This document shows positions 47,401-55,477 of a stretch of DNA of 64,000 nt, piece by piece. The stretch's first letter is position 1; each line of letters begins with the position of its first letter. Both the position numbers and the translations under genes were made by a program. This DNA is from Sandaracinaceae bacterium (GTDB taxonomy: Bacteria; Myxococcota_A; Polyangia; Polyangiales; Sandaracinaceae). The stretch lies in NCBI GenBank assembly GCA_040218145.1, contig JAVJQK010000076.1:1-64000 (forward strand), given 5' to 3'. Under the pieces are notes generated by a model. It was not told where the DNA came from. It saw nothing but the letters and a program-made list of their open reading frames with translations, and made no database searches.

Positions 47401-50400
47401 CCGCGAGGCCGAGCCCGCCATGCACGCCCTCCTGCGGGTCGACGCAGGCGATGAGCCGCCGACGCGCCGACGTGTCCAGCGTGGTCAGGTAGAGCGCGCG
47501 CACCAGCGCGCCGCGGTCGGCGGGCGCCTCGAGCGTGGTCAGCGACTCGGTGATCGGGCAGGCCTCCCCCTCGCTGGCCTCGAGCGCGAGCCTTGCGGCC
47601 CACATCGCGGGCCACGGCGTCGTCACCTCGCCGCGGAGCCGCTCGCTCCACGCCGCGCCGACCACCACGTCGACGGGGCGGAAGGTCTGCTCGTAGCTGC
47701 GCACGACCATGAGCAGGCTCGCCAGCTGGCGCACCGTGCCGCCGACCGAGATCGTGTAGACCCTGGTGCCGACGGGCACGATGGTGAGGAGCAGGGCGCG
47801 CGGGCCCCGCGTGAAGAGCGCACGCCGTCCTTCGCCCACCGGGATCGTCACGGGCGCGGTCCAGCGGTGCTGGAACCCGGCGCGCGTGATCTGCGGCGCG
47901 ATCTGATCGACACAGGTCGCGGCGTCGCAGTCCGAGTGGCGAGGGTCGGCGGAGACCGTCGCCCGCACGTTCCGATAGCTGGCCGCCGTCTCCCCGGTCG
48001 CCTCGAAGCCCGGCGGGATCCATACCTCGGCCCCGCTCGTCAGGCTCACTCCGCGGGTCGGCGCGTCGAAGCGCGCGACGGAGAGCGCCTCGTCCACCGC
48101 GGCGAGCTCACGCGTGGCGAGCACCGGGTCGGCGGCCCAGTCCGGGAGCGGCACCTCCGGCAGCAGCGTCGCCGCCTCGAGACGCGGATCGTCGGGGAAG
48201 GTCTCGCGCATCGAGGCGAGCTGGGCGTCGACCTCGGCTTCGCCGAGCACGATCACCCACATCGGCATCGCGACGAGGAGCGCGGTGGGCCGGGGGCTGC
48301 GCTCGGCGAGGGCGTGGAGGGCCTGGACCGTGTCGGGGCCTACGCCGTTCTGCATCGCGTGCATCGCGCCCGCGTAGGTGACGAGTCGCGACTCGGAGTG
48401 CGCCCTCACGAGCGGCACCACGACGGCCGCCGGGTAGTCGAGCATGCGCGCCCGAACGAACGCGTTGAGCCCGTCGGTCCCGATCTCGTCCGCGTCGACG
48501 TCTTCGCGCGCCCACGCCACGAGGTCACGCACCAGGTACGCGCGAGAGAGATCCTCACCGCCTTCGTGGGCCTCGTTCACGAAGGCGAACGCGAGGGTCA
48601 TGTAGTCCTCCGCCAGCGTCACGTCGCCCTCGGCGAGCGCGAACACGGCGCGGTGAGTCGCCGTCTCGACCGACGTGCCTCGCGTGTCGACCTGCGTCCT
48701 GAGGGAGACCCCGCGGTACGGCGCCTGCCCGACCTCCCACGTCTCCACCCTCCAGTCGTCGGAGCCGGCGGCGAGGGCGCGGAGGCGCCAGACCGCGGCC
48801 TCGTCGTGCCGGCCGCGGATCGTGTGCCAGTCGGCGATGTTCTGGTGGAGCCCGGACTCGGGGACGGACTCGCTGGTGCGCGCGAGGCGCGCGAAGACGC
48901 GGTCCTCGTTCACGCCGCGCGCGGCCGCCCCGTTTGGATCGGCGCGGATCGCCCAGCCCAGGCGGACCGCCATCGTGCCGGGCGCGCCGGGCCGGCGATG
49001 GGCGCGGAGGCACGGCGCGAGCGCGGCCTCCGCGTCGCCGGCGCCCGCGTGCATCGTGCACGTCACCGGATCGAGCCGCGGGTCGGCGGGAGCGCGCGCG
49101 TCGAGCCAGGCGCGGAGCCCGGACACGTCGGCGTCCGGATCCCACCAGTCGCGGAACACCTCCCAGGCGAGCGCGTTGCCCAGGGGCTCGCGCGCGTCCA
49201 GCAGCTCCTCGAGGTAGCGCGCGACGAGATCGTCGGGATGATCGCGCACGAACGCGCGCGCCGCCTCGATGTCGTCGGCGAGCCATCGGAGCATCGCCAC
49301 CCGGCCCAGGTCGTGCGGGTCGTCCGGGTCGTCCTCGAGCTGCGCGAGGCGCTCGCTCGCCTCTCGCGCGCGCCGCACCGCGAGCGCGGCGTCGGTGCTC
49401 TCGGCGACCCGGTCGATGAGCGCACTCCGCCACTCGCGTTGCTGTGCTGCAGTGAGGAGTCGGGCGACCGCGAGCGGGGTCTCGGCGGAGACGCGCTCCC
49501 CGGCCACGATGTGTTCGTGCAGCGTCCGGGCGTCTGGCGCCGCGTTCGCCTCGAGCAGCTGCCGGGTCAAGCGCTCTCGCCGCGTGCTCCAGCCGACCCA
49601 AGCCGCCGCGTCGGCGGGGCGCGCGTCCCCCTCGATCTCGAGGCGCGCGAGACCGACGCGTTGGCGGAGGCGATCGGCCCGAGGCTGTCGGAGGGCGGCG
49701 GTGCGGTACGCGGCGAGCGCCTCCTCGGTGCGTCCATCGGCTGCGACGACGCGGCCCGCGAAGTAGGCGGCCTCGGCCGACCCGGGGGCGCTCTCCTGGA
49801 GGGCGCGCGTCCAGTGACGGAGACGGGCCGAGTCGCCGCGTCGGTCGGCGGCCTCGGCGAGCACCGCGAGCCCGAGGCTTCGCGCCGCCGGCGGGAGCTC
49901 CGGGAGCGCCGAGGCCAGCGACTCGGGGGGCACGGCGCGGCCCCAGTAGAGGCGACTGGCGGCCGTGCGCAGCCGCGAGACGGCGGGTCCCTCGAGGGGC
50001 GCGGCGGGTTCCTCGTCCCGCTCGAGCGGGATGCGCAAGAGCGGCTCCGCGATCCACGCGGACCCCGGCGGTCCCCCATCGTCTCGCGCCAGCTCCGCCT
50101 CGAGGGCCGCGGCGCCGGGGCGAGGGAGCAGAGCGCCTCTCTGCGCGAAGAGCGCCTCCGCGGCGGCGCGATCCCCGCCCAGCAGCGCGAGCGAGATCGA
50201 CACGCTCACCCAATCCGCCCGCAACGCGACCTCGGTCCCCTCGAGCTCGGCGAGCCAGCGGCGCAGGTCGGCGCGCTCCGCGTCGCTCACCTCGAGCGCG
50301 GCGTAGAGGAGGTTGGCGTGCACGCCCGAGCGGCTCCCCAGGAGCGCGAGCGTGTCCCGCCCCTCCTCGGCCTCCGGCCAGGTGCCATCGAGGAAGTCGT

Positions 50401-51721
50401 CCTCGAGCCTCATCCGCGCCTCGCACGTCTCGTCGTCGAGCGCGCGGAGCACACAGCTGCTCGCGGCCACGGCGTAGCTCCGGTTCGAGCGCGCCAGCGA
50501 CTGGAGCGCGGTGAGACGGAGGCCGCGAGGCGCGTCGGCGTCGATCGCGACGGCGTAGGCGACGGTCCACGTGGCGTCCGCGCCCAGCCGCTCGACCTCT
50601 CGGCGCGCGAGCCGCGCGATGGCCCCCCGGGTGGCCGGAGACTCGCTGGAACCAGCGTCGAAGCCGTCGATGATCGCGTTGAGCAGCGGGGCCGGGAGCC
50701 AGTCCGCGTCGACGAGGGCGGTGAGCGCCCCGGCGTCGTCGGCCTGCAGGTCGGCGAGCGCCACGATGAGGTCGGCCATCGCGCGGGTCTCCTCGTCGGC
50801 GGCGTCGCGACGCGCGCGAGCCGCCATCCGCCGCGCGTCCGGGCCTTGCTGGAAGAGGATCGCTCCCCAGGCGCTGGCCAGCGCCACGATCGGGTCGTGG
50901 GGGCGCTCCCGACGCGCCAGCTCGAGCGCCGCCATGTCCCGCAGGGTGGCGACCGTGACGGGGACGTGGCTGACCACCGCGCGGGTCCCCGGGGTCGCCG
51001 CGAGCCGCGTCATCAGCCAGGCGGGCACGTGCCTGTGCTCGAACGTCTGGAGCGAGCGGGCGACCTCCAGCGCCACCTCGACGCGCTCGCGCCGACGCGC
51101 GCGGTCGAGCCGCCGCTCGAGGTGGTCGCGGGCCACGGGTCCGATGGACGCCATCTCGTGAAGGGACGGCTCGAGCGCTTCGGGGAGCGCGGCGTCGTCC
51201 GTGAGGGTCGCCCACACGCGAGGCGGGAGGACCGCCGCGAGCGCGTCCGAGGTCTCCGCGGGCAGCCGGCGCACGCGCTCGAGCCGGCCGAGACCTGCGA
51301 TCACGTCCGCCCAGGGGGCCAGGTCGCGGACGTCCCACAGCGCGTCGAGCACGGTCCGGTCGGCGCCCGCCTGCCGCGCCCCCTCGATCACCCACGCGCG
51401 CGTCTCCTCCAGCCGGGTCCGCGCCCGCTCGAGCTCCGCGCCGCGCGCGGTGGCCACGTCGGCGCGCGACAGCTCCATCGCCAGGCCCCACGTCAGGATG
51501 GCCTCCTTGCGCTGGCCGAGCGCGACCTCGAGCTCCGCGAGCCGACGCAGCCGGTCCAGATCCGCGGCGGGCGCCCCCGTCAGGTCGTCGCGGTGCCCGA
51601 GCGCCAGGCGGGCGCGGGTCTGCGCGTCGGTGACCGGAGGCAGCTCGGTCCGCAGGGAGATGAGGTGGCTCGGGCCGCAGCCCACGAGCAGGAGGAAGGC
51701 GAGGGAGATGGCGCGGGTCAT
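44480..51721 (-). CDS. Giant lipoprotein with C-terminal transglutaminase-like domain
   Basis: 2413 aa. MTRAISLAFLLLVGC is a lipoprotein signal. The first ~1300 residues are helix-rich, TPR-like repeats (SAEAAYFAGRVVAADGRTEE read in part). A beta-rich middle contains a hydrophobic SYRNVRATV region. From about 1750 to 2200 are further mixed domains. The last ~120 residues are a transglutaminase core with the full triad: Cys2326 (RGDCTEHA), His2360 (HAWVTYHDG) and Asp2375 (EIDPTGG). It would act outside the inner membrane, as a protease or crosslinker. ATG 51721 is the only start that gives a signal. It is among the longest genes in the window; its partners are unknown. Confidence 0.85.
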   Translation of the reverse strand: MTRAISLAFLLLVGCGPSHLISLRTELPPVTDAQTRARLALGHRDDLTGAPAADLDRLRRLAELEVALGQRKEAILTWGLAMELSRADVATARGAELERARTRLEETRAWVIEGARQAGADRTVLDALWDVRDLAPWADVIAGLGRLERVRRLPAETSDALAAVLPPRVWATLTDDAALPEALEPSLHEMASIGPVARDHLERRLDRARRRERVEVALEVARSLQTFEHRHVPAWLMTRLAATPGTRAVVSHVPVTVATLRDMAALELARRERPHDPIVALASAWGAILFQQGPDARRMAARARRDAADEETRAMADLIVALADLQADDAGALTALVDADWLPAPLLNAIIDGFDAGSSESPATRGAIARLARREVERLGADATWTVAYAVAIDADAPRGLRLTALQSLARSNRSYAVAASSCVLRALDDETCEARMRLEDDFLDGTWPEAEEGRDTLALLGSRSGVHANLLYAALEVSDAERADLRRWLAELEGTEVALRADWVSVSISLALLGGDRAAAEALFAQRGALLPRPGAAALEAELARDDGGPPGSAWIAEPLLRIPLERDEEPAAPLEGPAVSRLRTAASRLYWGRAVPPESLASALPELPPAARSLGLAVLAEAADRRGDSARLRHWTRALQESAPGSAEAAYFAGRVVAADGRTEEALAAYRTAALRQPRADRLRQRVGLARLEIEGDARPADAAAWVGWSTRRERLTRQLLEANAAPDARTLHEHIVAGERVSAETPLAVARLLTAAQQREWRSALIDRVAESTDAALAVRRAREASERLAQLEDDPDDPHDLGRVAMLRWLADDIEAARAFVRDHPDDLVARYLEELLDAREPLGNALAWEVFRDWWDPDADVSGLRAWLDARAPADPRLDPVTCTMHAGAGDAEAALAPCLRAHRRPGAPGTMAVRLGWAIRADPNGAAARGVNEDRVFARLARTSESVPESGLHQNIADWHTIRGRHDEAAVWRLRALAAGSDDWRVETWEVGQAPYRGVSLRTQVDTRGTSVETATHRAVFALAEGDVTLAEDYMTLAFAFVNEAHEGGEDLSRAYLVRDLVAWAREDVDADEIGTDGLNAFVRARMLDYPAAVVVPLVRAHSESRLVTYAGAMHAMQNGVGPDTVQALHALAERSPRPTALLVAMPMWVIVLGEAEVDAQLASMRETFPDDPRLEAATLLPEVPLPDWAADPVLATRELAAVDEALSVARFDAPTRGVSLTSGAEVWIPPGFEATGETAASYRNVRATVSADPRHSDCDAATCVDQIAPQITRAGFQHRWTAPVTIPVGEGRRALFTRGPRALLLTIVPVGTRVYTISVGGTVRQLASLLMVVRSYEQTFRPVDVVVGAAWSERLRGEVTTPWPAMWAARLALEASEGEACPITESLTTLEAPADRGALVRALYLTTLDTSARRRLIACVDPQEGVHGGLGLAAALDPDPRIHDFGIAAVRADADRAAALVTSLSELPPGRAASGLGRYETSLPGFGLAELLGALPQAQRYAVTDALTRHADPRLRALAFASNYAVGDTLPRARLREAVVSGTAEDATLALHSSWNVLDAEDHEIMRTRFDAIIDYSDDADRRLAQTLSYRLARYLDAADLPRLERAFAATEGSEDPSIRLLHNRLDWDLAILRHALGRERSENERVQRFAEGYRLTREVLRRDRLSSAVVRRLATTPLPEVLPGGHWTYTRVPQPALFLATLQQLHSRLQSGSAMDTAIARRSIAMMVEHLGGELLGPDGGLDLGRPVECARSDRFPPAWVCAAYVADRDRVRDVLARRPLGTNSGVALQLEVSQLAASLPSIAGALPTALDSMLHPPPPEEPSQAWGGGRVLDQERSRSVVRLGGVTFDRFATFQVREGGDASIDTEHYLFTGDRVLFFGLETTARAILARPLPRGRTLAGDRTFQRLTRGWSEGAALQMANVNVEVEAQVPMPWSQVSLEMVADGAGITTEITLPLEEEDLADVSGLAARLPPGAVARIGLALGSQTNGALGSPGLDPEEPRRPPYHLLSRAEGFAFGWYPSGGGVWDRWVSAVRAGEAMEEAFAEGEIPYPSDGAVVSHGQLRYARRGDLIVVGTHEADVVATRDADPGATEARVGLGSLDGARGAAILMGIAGGLSADDPRRQSIGMMGAMVGLGRELSFEATVEGETMHVVTRALPNLASESDDRLVIDHALGSTRNAITLPRRIRDAESDGALTFVLEVSDPELVAARLFGNRRRVRARVVGERRLEVTVATVADAGVLPATERERLLRADPMLRLDAPEIVGAASALAPADASAADVAAAVSSWVHAHLRYELTSENLDASTILARERGDCTEHARLAVALLRRRGIPAEVREGFTSAAGELVAHAWVTYHDGERFREIDPTGGVDRVGGDHVPMSVTDAMALIAMGDLRVVEVRAAR

Positions 51722-51782
51722 GGGAAGCCAGGACCCTTGCGCAAGCCCCCGGGCGATGCAACTTCCCTTGAAGACTGTCCGC

Positions 51783-52652
51783 TCAGAGACCCCTGTGGCG
51801 CTCGTCGCGGAGGGGGATGTCGCCGCGCAGCGCCGCGTCGATGACCGAGACGATGCGCTCGCGATCGCGCGGCAACCGACCGCCGAGCGGGAGGTAGTTG
51901 CTCGCGTGGTTGGTGCGGAAGAGCGCGTCCGTCGGGCGCGCCAGGTCGACCATCGTGCGCAGCTCCTGCAGCAGCGCGGGCACGGGCGGGACCTCGAACT
52001 TGCCCTTCGCACGCAGGGTCGCGAGCGGCGTGCCCGGGACCACGGTCACCGTCAGGGCCGCGAAGTAGGCCGGGTCCATCTCGGTCACCAGCCGCGCCGT
52101 GGCCTCCGCGTGCGCCTCGGCCCGCTCGGGCGCGATGCCCAGCAGGGCGATCACGCTCAGCTTCATGCCCGCCGCGTGCGCCCGCTGCGCCGCCTCGACG
52201 TGCCCCTGAAACGTGTCGCCCTTGGCGATGCGCTTGAGCGTGGCGTCGTCGCCCGACTCGGGGCCGATGTAGAGCGTGCTCAGCCCGTGCTCCCGCAGCG
52301 TGGCCAGCTCCGCGTCGGTCTTGTCCCGGACGTTGCGCGCCATCGCGTAGCAGCTGACCCGGCGCAGCCGCGGGAAGCGCGCGCGCGCCCGCTCGAGGAT
52401 GGGCAGCCAGTGATCCATCGGCATCACCAGCGCGTCGCCGTCGGCCACGAAGAGCTTCTCGATGCGGCCGCCCGACGCCTCCGCCGCCGCGTCCAGGTCC
52501 TCGAGGCTCTCCTCGAGCGGGCGCAGCGCGAAGTCCTTGTCGCGGTACATGTCGCAGTAGGTGCAGTGGTTCCACGAGCACCCGACGGTCGCCTGGAGGA
52601 TGTAGGCGTCGGCCTCGGACGGCGGCCGGTAGATGCGACCCTGATAACGCAC
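51783..52652 (-). CDS. Radical SAM enzyme, unassigned subfamily
   Basis: 289 aa from GTG 52652. The cluster motif is Cys25-X4-Cys30-X2-Cys33 (GCSWNHCTYC), one residue longer than the common CX3CX2C but found in several radical SAM families. A (beta/alpha) barrel follows, with LYIGPESGDD and a cobalamin/coproporphyrinogen-oxidase-like layout. There is no B12 domain. It is divergent from the flavin halogenase 59 bases away, so a shared pathway is possible. Confidence 0.85.
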   Translation of the reverse strand: MRYQGRIYRPPSEADAYILQATVGCSWNHCTYCDMYRDKDFALRPLEESLEDLDAAAEASGGRIEKLFVADGDALVMPMDHWLPILERARARFPRLRRVSCYAMARNVRDKTDAELATLREHGLSTLYIGPESGDDATLKRIAKGDTFQGHVEAAQRAHAAGMKLSVIALLGIAPERAEAHAEATARLVTEMDPAYFAALTVTVVPGTPLATLRAKGKFEVPPVPALLQELRTMVDLARPTDALFRTNHASNYLPLGGRLPRDRERIVSVIDAALRGDIPLRDERHRGL

Positions 52653-52696
52653 GCTCGGGGGATGGCCCGTCAGTGGCCGAGGCGCAAGGGCGGCAC

Positions 52697-52702
52697 TATC
52701 CT
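52697..52702 (+). promoter_or_regulatory. -10 hexamer (TATCCT) near the halogenase start
   Basis: It ends 9 nt before ATG 52712. It supports that codon over the upstream GTG 52673. Confidence 0.45.
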
Positions 52703-52711
52703 CGCGGCCGA

Positions 52712-54454
52712 ATGCAGGAGCAGGCGCAGGAGCAGGAACAGGTCGTCATCTGCGGCGGCGGCCTCGCGGGCCTCACCCTCGCCCGCCAGCTGCGGCGTCA
52801 GCTGCCCGGGGTCTCCGTCGTCGTCGTCGACCGGCAAGCGCGGCCGCTGCCGGAGGCGACGCACAAGGTCGGCGAGTCGAGCGTGGAGCTGGGCAGCCGC
52901 TACTTCGAGCACACCCTCGGGCTCCGCGACTACCTGCTCGAGCAGCACCTGGTGAAGAACGGCCTGCGCTTCTTCCCCGGCGGCGGACACCTCCCGCTCG
53001 CCCAGCGCACGGAGCTCGGCCCGCCCCAGCTGCCCGTGGTCCCCTCGTTCCAGCTCGACCGCGGGCGCTTCGAGAACGACCTCCGCGCCTTCTGCGAGGA
53101 GGACGGCGTCACGCTCATCGAGGGCGTGGGCGTGAAGGACGTCCGGCTCGCCGCGAGCGACACGAGCGACCTGCACGAGATCGAGCTCGAGGACGGGCGC
53201 GTGCTCACCGCGCGCTGGGTCGTCGACGCGAGCGGCCGCAGGCGGCTGCTCACCCGCAAGCTCGGGCTCGGCGAGGACAGCGGGCACCACGCGCACGCGG
53301 CCTGGTTCCGGCTCGACGGGCGCCTCGACGTCGGCCACCTCGTGCCCGAGGAGGAGAGCGCCTGGCACGGCCGGGATCTCGACGGCATCCGCTGGCTCTC
53401 CACCACCCACCTCATGGGCGAGGGCTACTGGGCGTGGATAATCCCGCTCTCGAGCGGCAAGACCAGCATCGGCATCGTCGCGCACGGCGAGGTCCACGAC
53501 TTCACGTCGATGAACACCCTCGAGCGGTCGCTCGCGTGGCTCGAGGCGCACGAGCCCGTCCTGCGCGAGAAGATCGCCGCCTTCGAGGTGGCCGACTTCC
53601 GCTGCCTCAAGGACTACAGCTACACCTCCACGCGGTGCCTGTCGGCCGATCGCTGGGCCGCGGTGGGCGAGGCGGGACTCTTCGTCGACCCGTTCTACAG
53701 CCCCGGCTCGGACTTCATCGCGCTGGCCAACGTGCACACGGGCGAGCTGATCCGGCGCGAGCTGGCGGGCGAGGACATCCGCGCCCACGCCGAGTTCGTC
53801 GACTGGTTCTACCGACGCCTCGCCGCGATCTCGACCGAGACCTACAGCCACGCCGCGAAGGTCTACGGCCAGCCGCGCGTGATGGCGGCGAAGATCTACT
53901 GGGACAACTTCAATTACTGGGCCTTCGTCTGCCAGTACTTCTTCCAGGGCCTGTGGGCGCTCGACCTCGACGGCCAGAAGCGCTTCGTCGACGTCGCGCA
54001 GCGCTTCGCCTCGCTGAACCTCCGCGCCCAGCGCCTCTTCGCCGCGTGGGCCGCGCGCGCCGCCGACGCCCCGGACGGCAAGAGCGTCGTCTTGCCGCCC
54101 ATCCCGTCGATGCTCGCCAACCTCCACCTCGACCTCGAGCGCGAGATGAGCCCCGACGAGACCCTCGCCTACATGGACGAGAAGGCCGACGCGGCCGAGG
54201 AGCTGTTGACCGATCTCCTGCTCCGCGCCGCGGCCGAGGTCGGCGACGCGGTGGTCGCGGAGTCCGGCGCGAGCGACTGGCCCCTGGCCGGCCTCGACGC
54301 CCGCGTCGCGGCCGAAGACGGCCCCAAGCGCGGCCGCCGCCGCCGCCTCAGCAAGCTCGCCCGCGACGTCGAGCGCTGCCTCGGCCCCGTCAACGGCTCC
54401 GTCCTCGAAGCCGGCCGCCGCCTCCGCCCCGCCCCCCTGCACGCCGGCGCCTGA
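52712..54454 (+). CDS. Flavin-dependent halogenase-like protein
   Basis: 580 aa. The FAD-binding GGGLAG (15-20) in VVICGGGLAGLTLARQL, then HKVGESSVE (51-59), LTARWVVDASGR, and the WXWXIP motif Trp240-Ala-Trp242-Ile-Ile-Pro245 place it with flavin-dependent halogenases of the tryptophan-halogenase superfamily (PF04820). Lys52 in THKVGES sits near the position of the halogenase Lys, but this assignment is inference. The long C-terminal region (about 330-580) may bind a carrier or substrate. No NRPS/PKS genes lie in the window, and no flavin reductase is adjacent. Confidence 0.85.
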   Translation: MQEQAQEQEQVVICGGGLAGLTLARQLRRQLPGVSVVVVDRQARPLPEATHKVGESSVELGSRYFEHTLGLRDYLLEQHLVKNGLRFFPGGGHLPLAQRTELGPPQLPVVPSFQLDRGRFENDLRAFCEEDGVTLIEGVGVKDVRLAASDTSDLHEIELEDGRVLTARWVVDASGRRRLLTRKLGLGEDSGHHAHAAWFRLDGRLDVGHLVPEEESAWHGRDLDGIRWLSTTHLMGEGYWAWIIPLSSGKTSIGIVAHGEVHDFTSMNTLERSLAWLEAHEPVLREKIAAFEVADFRCLKDYSYTSTRCLSADRWAAVGEAGLFVDPFYSPGSDFIALANVHTGELIRRELAGEDIRAHAEFVDWFYRRLAAISTETYSHAAKVYGQPRVMAAKIYWDNFNYWAFVCQYFFQGLWALDLDGQKRFVDVAQRFASLNLRAQRLFAAWAARAADAPDGKSVVLPPIPSMLANLHLDLEREMSPDETLAYMDEKADAAEELLTDLLLRAAAEVGDAVVAESGASDWPLAGLDARVAAEDGPKRGRRRRLSKLARDVERCLGPVNGSVLEAGRRLRPAPLHAGA

Positions 54455-54615
54455 TCCCATCCAAGACCTGGCTGAGCGCCGCCCCGGAGCGCTCGCGCCA
54501 GAAATGCCGCACTGCGCGCCATCGATGTGCGCCCCGGCGGCTCTCCCATGAAAGTGCGCACCAGCCAAGAACGACGCCAACGGGGGTGCGTTCTCGCGAG
54601 CACTCGGAGGTCGGC

Positions 54616-54912
54616 ATGAAGGTATTCCTGGCTCATCTCACGGTCTTTGTCGGCGTGGGCATCTACCAGTTCGTGTCGGGGTACGACGCGATGACGTCCG
54701 CCTTCTTCGGCGGGATCGCGACGGCGTTCGTCTACGGGCTGATCTACATCCCCGTCGATCGGATCCGACGCCTGATGGCGCGGGGAAAGGCCGAGCAGGA
54801 GGGGGCCGCGGCCTACGATGCGCAGGTGCAGGAGCGGCGTGAGGTCGCCGGCTACGATCCACACCGCGACGGCATCAAGAACCCGATCGCGGCGTCGCGC
54901 CGCCACGAGTGA
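54616..54912 (+). CDS. Small two-helix membrane protein, unknown
   Basis: 98 aa. Helices at about 4-22 and 30-50 flank a short loop (YDAMTSAF), and a basic tail (VDRIRRLMARGK) stays inside. GGAGG lies five bases before ATG 54616. The preceding 161 bases hold no gene. No family is recognised. Confidence 0.7.
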   Translation: MKVFLAHLTVFVGVGIYQFVSGYDAMTSAFFGGIATAFVYGLIYIPVDRIRRLMARGKAEQEGAAAYDAQVQERREVAGYDPHRDGIKNPIAASRRHE

Positions 54913-54960
54913 TCCGGCCCGGTCTTGACGCGCTGGGGGAGATCGTCGAGAGACGCATGC

Positions 54961-55446
54961 ATGGGCTGGAACCACGACACCCCGAGCTACCCGATCCTCA
55001 CGATCGAAGGCACGAACGAGGAGGCGGTCCGTCAGGGGCTCGCCGAATGGTGGGCAGAGATCGCGCGGCGCGCGGCCGAGACGGAAGGCGAGTGGGACGC
55101 GATGGTCGGCGACGCGTGGGTCGATTCGGGCCGCATCATCGGGCACGTGCAGCGGCGAGATCAGGCGGTGGGATTCGACACCGGCTTTCGCGTCTGCGCC
55201 AACCTGCCCACGGTCGACGCCGAGATCGCGCGCGCCGATACGCTCGAGGACATCGACGAGGCCGCCGAGGTCCACGACAGCCTCGGAGCGCGCATCTTCG
55301 CGTGGGCGACCGAGGCGCGGGCGCTCGAGCCGGCGGCCTCTGCGCTCCGGGCGCTGAACGCCGCCCACCCCTTCTCGCTGCATCTCACGGCCCACGGGAA
55401 GGGGCCGCTGGAGTCGTCCCTGAGGCTGTCGCTTCCGAGCGAATAG
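54961..55446 (+). CDS. Hypothetical acidic soluble protein
   Basis: 161 aa from ATG 54961 (ATG/GTG alternatives are open to 54925). It starts MGWNHDTPSYPILTIEG, then helical segments rich in Ala/Glu/Trp. No signal or membrane segment, and no motif I recognise. It stands alone, 31 bases ahead of the PHP-domain gene's start. Confidence 0.65.
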   Translation: MGWNHDTPSYPILTIEGTNEEAVRQGLAEWWAEIARRAAETEGEWDAMVGDAWVDSGRIIGHVQRRDQAVGFDTGFRVCANLPTVDAEIARADTLEDIDEAAEVHDSLGARIFAWATEARALEPAASALRALNAAHPFSLHLTAHGKGPLESSLRLSLPSE

Positions 55447-55465
55447 CGGCCGCGCGCGAGTGAGG

Positions 55466-55471
55466 TAGCAT
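55466..55471 (+). promoter_or_regulatory. -10 hexamer (TAGCAT) for a leaderless start
   Basis: It ends 6 nt before ATG 55478 and lies only 20 bases after the preceding stop. Confidence 0.5.
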
Positions 55472-55477
55472 CGCCCG

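Noticed and set aside
44561-51844. Plus-strand 2427-codon open frame opposite the giant lipoprotein
   Set aside because: High-GC antisense artefact: low-complexity Arg/Gly/Ala composition, no domains, while the minus strand has a signal peptide and a transglutaminase triad.
51783-54454. Secondary-metabolite cluster around the halogenase
   Set aside because: No NRPS, PKS, carrier protein or flavin reductase genes are nearby; neighbours look unrelated.
52670-54580. Minus-strand 636-codon frame opposite the halogenase
   Set aside because: No motifs; the plus strand has FAD and WXWXIP motifs.
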